Below, in pieces: positions 19,960 through 21,053 of a DNA stretch of 21,053 nt. Each line of letters starts with the position of its first letter. The stretch's first letter is position 1. The stretch comes from an uncultured Oscillibacter sp. GTDB taxonomy: Bacteria; Bacillota; Clostridia; Oscillospirales; Oscillospiraceae. The DNA lies in contig NZ_CAJULS010000026.1 of NCBI RefSeq assembly GCF_910587525.1, forward strand, positions 1-21,053. Reading direction: 5' to 3'. The position numbers were made by a program, and so were the translations under genes. A model generated the notes under the pieces. That model worked only from the letters and a program-made list of their open reading frames with translations, was not told where the DNA came from and made no database searches.

Positions 19960-21053
19960 TCAGCAGAGCTTGGCCCCGGCGGGGATGGCGTCATCCACCA
20001 TCAAAAGGTGCAGGGCCTCCTCCCCCTTCTCGGTGTGGACGGCGGAGATCAGCATCCCGTTGCTCTCCAGCCCCATCATCTTCCGGGGGGGCAGATTGAC
20101 AATGGCCACCAGCGTCTTTCCCACCAGATCTTCCGGCTCGTACCACTGGTGGATGCCGGAGAGAATCTGACGGTCCACGCCGGTGCCGTCGTCCAGGGTG
20201 AAGCGCAGAAGCTTTGTACTTTTCTTCACGGCGTCGCAGGCCTTCACCTTTACCACCCGGAAGTCGCTCTTGCAAAAGGTGTCGAAGTCCACCTTCTCCG
20301 TCAGCTGGGGCTCGATCTCAATATCCGGCCGGGCGGCGTCCTCCCTGGCGGCCTGGGCGGCAGACTCCAGCTCCTCCAGGGCTTTGTCCATATCCACCCG
20401 GGGGAACAGATTTTCCCCCTTGTTGACGGCGGCATCCTCCGGCAGAGTGCCCCACTTCGCAGCACTGTCCCAGGTGCGGGCCTCCGCGGGGGCGCCGGTC
20501 TGGGCAAAGAGCTTCTCCATGGAGTCCGGCATGAAGGGCGTCAGCAGCACGCCGCAGATGCGGGTGACCTCCAGAAGGGTGTACAGGACGTGAGCCAAAC
20601 GGGGGCCATTGGACTCCATGTCCTTGGACAGCTTCCAGGGGGCATTCTCGTCGATATACTTGTTGGCCCGCTGGATGACCCTGAATACGTCCTCCAGGGC
20701 CTTGTGGGGGGCGAAGGCATCCATATCCTTTTCATAGGCGTCCCGCAGGGCCGTGACAGCGTTTTGCAGCTCCGTGTCCCAGGGCTCCGGACTGGCCCAG
20801 TCACGGCACCCGGCGGGCAGCTGTCCGCCGAAATACTTGCCCGTCATGGCGGTGGTGCGGCTGACGAGGTTCCCCAAGTCGTTGGCCAGGTCGTTGTTGA
20901 TGGTCTGGATCAGCAGCTCGTTGGAGAAATTGCCGTCGGAGCCGAAGGGGAAGGTGCGCATGAGGAAGAAACGCAGAGCGTCCACACCGAATTTTTCGGC
21001 CAGGATATAGGGGTCCACCACGTTGCCCTTGGACTTGCTCATCTTGCCGCCGT
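19960..21053 (-). CDS. metG: Methionyl-tRNA synthetase, C-terminal part (5' end beyond window)
   Basis: The last 364 codons of a class I aminoacyl-tRNA synthetase that charges tRNA-Met. The catalytic KMSKS loop is visible at the right edge (GGKMSKSKGNVVDPY, from 21051). The helical anticodon-binding domain with NLVSRTTAMTGKYFGG and NKYIDENAPWKL follows, with the typical tryptophan context. The C-terminal 110 residues are the Trbp111-like tRNA-binding domain: VDFDTFCKSDFRVVKVKACD, RQILSGIHQWYEPEDLVGK and NLPPRKMMGLESNGML. This appended domain marks the dimeric bacterial form. The N-terminal catalytic half with the HIGH motif is outside the window. The HAD phosphatase gene follows after 10 bases. 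Confidence 0.97.
   Translation of the reverse strand, partial: GGKMSKSKGNVVDPYILAEKFGVDALRFFLMRTFPFGSDGNFSNELLIQTINNDLANDLGNLVSRTTAMTGKYFGGQLPAGCRDWASPEPWDTELQNAVTALRDAYEKDMDAFAPHKALEDVFRVIQRANKYIDENAPWKLSKDMESNGPRLAHVLYTLLEVTRICGVLLTPFMPDSMEKLFAQTGAPAEARTWDSAAKWGTLPEDAAVNKGENLFPRVDMDKALEELESAAQAAREDAARPDIEIEPQLTEKVDFDTFCKSDFRVVKVKACDAVKKSTKLLRFTLDDGTGVDRQILSGIHQWYEPEDLVGKTLVAIVNLPPRKMMGLESNGMLISAVHTEKGEEALHLLMVDDAIPAGAKLC

Overview
The window is a 21 kb piece of a GC-rich bacterial genome with strong G/C-ending codon use, clean AGGAGG-type ribosome binding sites, sigma-A promoters and many U-tract terminators. YtrA-type GntR regulator, S-layer-homology (SLH) repeats of the gut-clostridial type, DUF4179-like anti-sigma factor and a yybP-ykoY riboswitch together suggest a GC-rich Clostridia member, most like the Oscillospiraceae (Flavonifractor/Lawsonibacter-type gut anaerobes). 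This placement is inference. The first 44 bases are not biological: they are Illumina P5/Read-1 adapter, so base 45 is a raw contig end.

Layout. 45-1234 (minus): an ABC ATPase cut by the adapter, coupled to a GntR/YtrA regulator with an operator over its promoter, then a small YtxH-like membrane protein. 1366-3684 (plus): a histidine phosphatase fused to a GNAT-like domain, then a Mn2+-type (yybP-ykoY) riboswitch controlling a Ca2+/cation antiporter. 3772-5643 (minus): a stand-alone carbamate kinase and a secreted SLH-repeat protein. 5644-6292: an AT-rich gene-free stretch with DnaA-box-like sequences.

6293-11620 (minus): a five-gene operon, polA - unknown gene (frameshifted here) - membrane protein - rimI - tsaD. 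Every junction is a 4-base ATGA stop/start overlap. It has one promoter before polA and one strong terminator after tsaD. 11941-13053 (minus): an orphan PhnD-like substrate-binding lipoprotein.

13424-14957 (plus): an ECF sigma/anti-sigma pair with an ECF-like promoter of its own. 15192-15695 (plus): a MarR regulator with a perfect palindromic operator. 16166-17482 (plus): a two-gene unit of unknown function (membrane protein plus lipoprotein) behind a long structured leader. 17664-19194 (minus): a second ECF sigma/zinc-finger anti-sigma pair. 19290-21053 (minus): a HAD phosphatase and the C-terminal part of metG, which runs off the right edge.

No tRNA, rRNA, CRISPR array, transposase or phage gene was recognised. 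The points most worth following are the riboswitch and its possible switching pairing, the coupled polA-tsaD operon with its homopolymer frameshift, the DnaA-box-like AT-rich island, the phosphatase-GNAT fusion, and the structured leader of the 16.2 kb pair.
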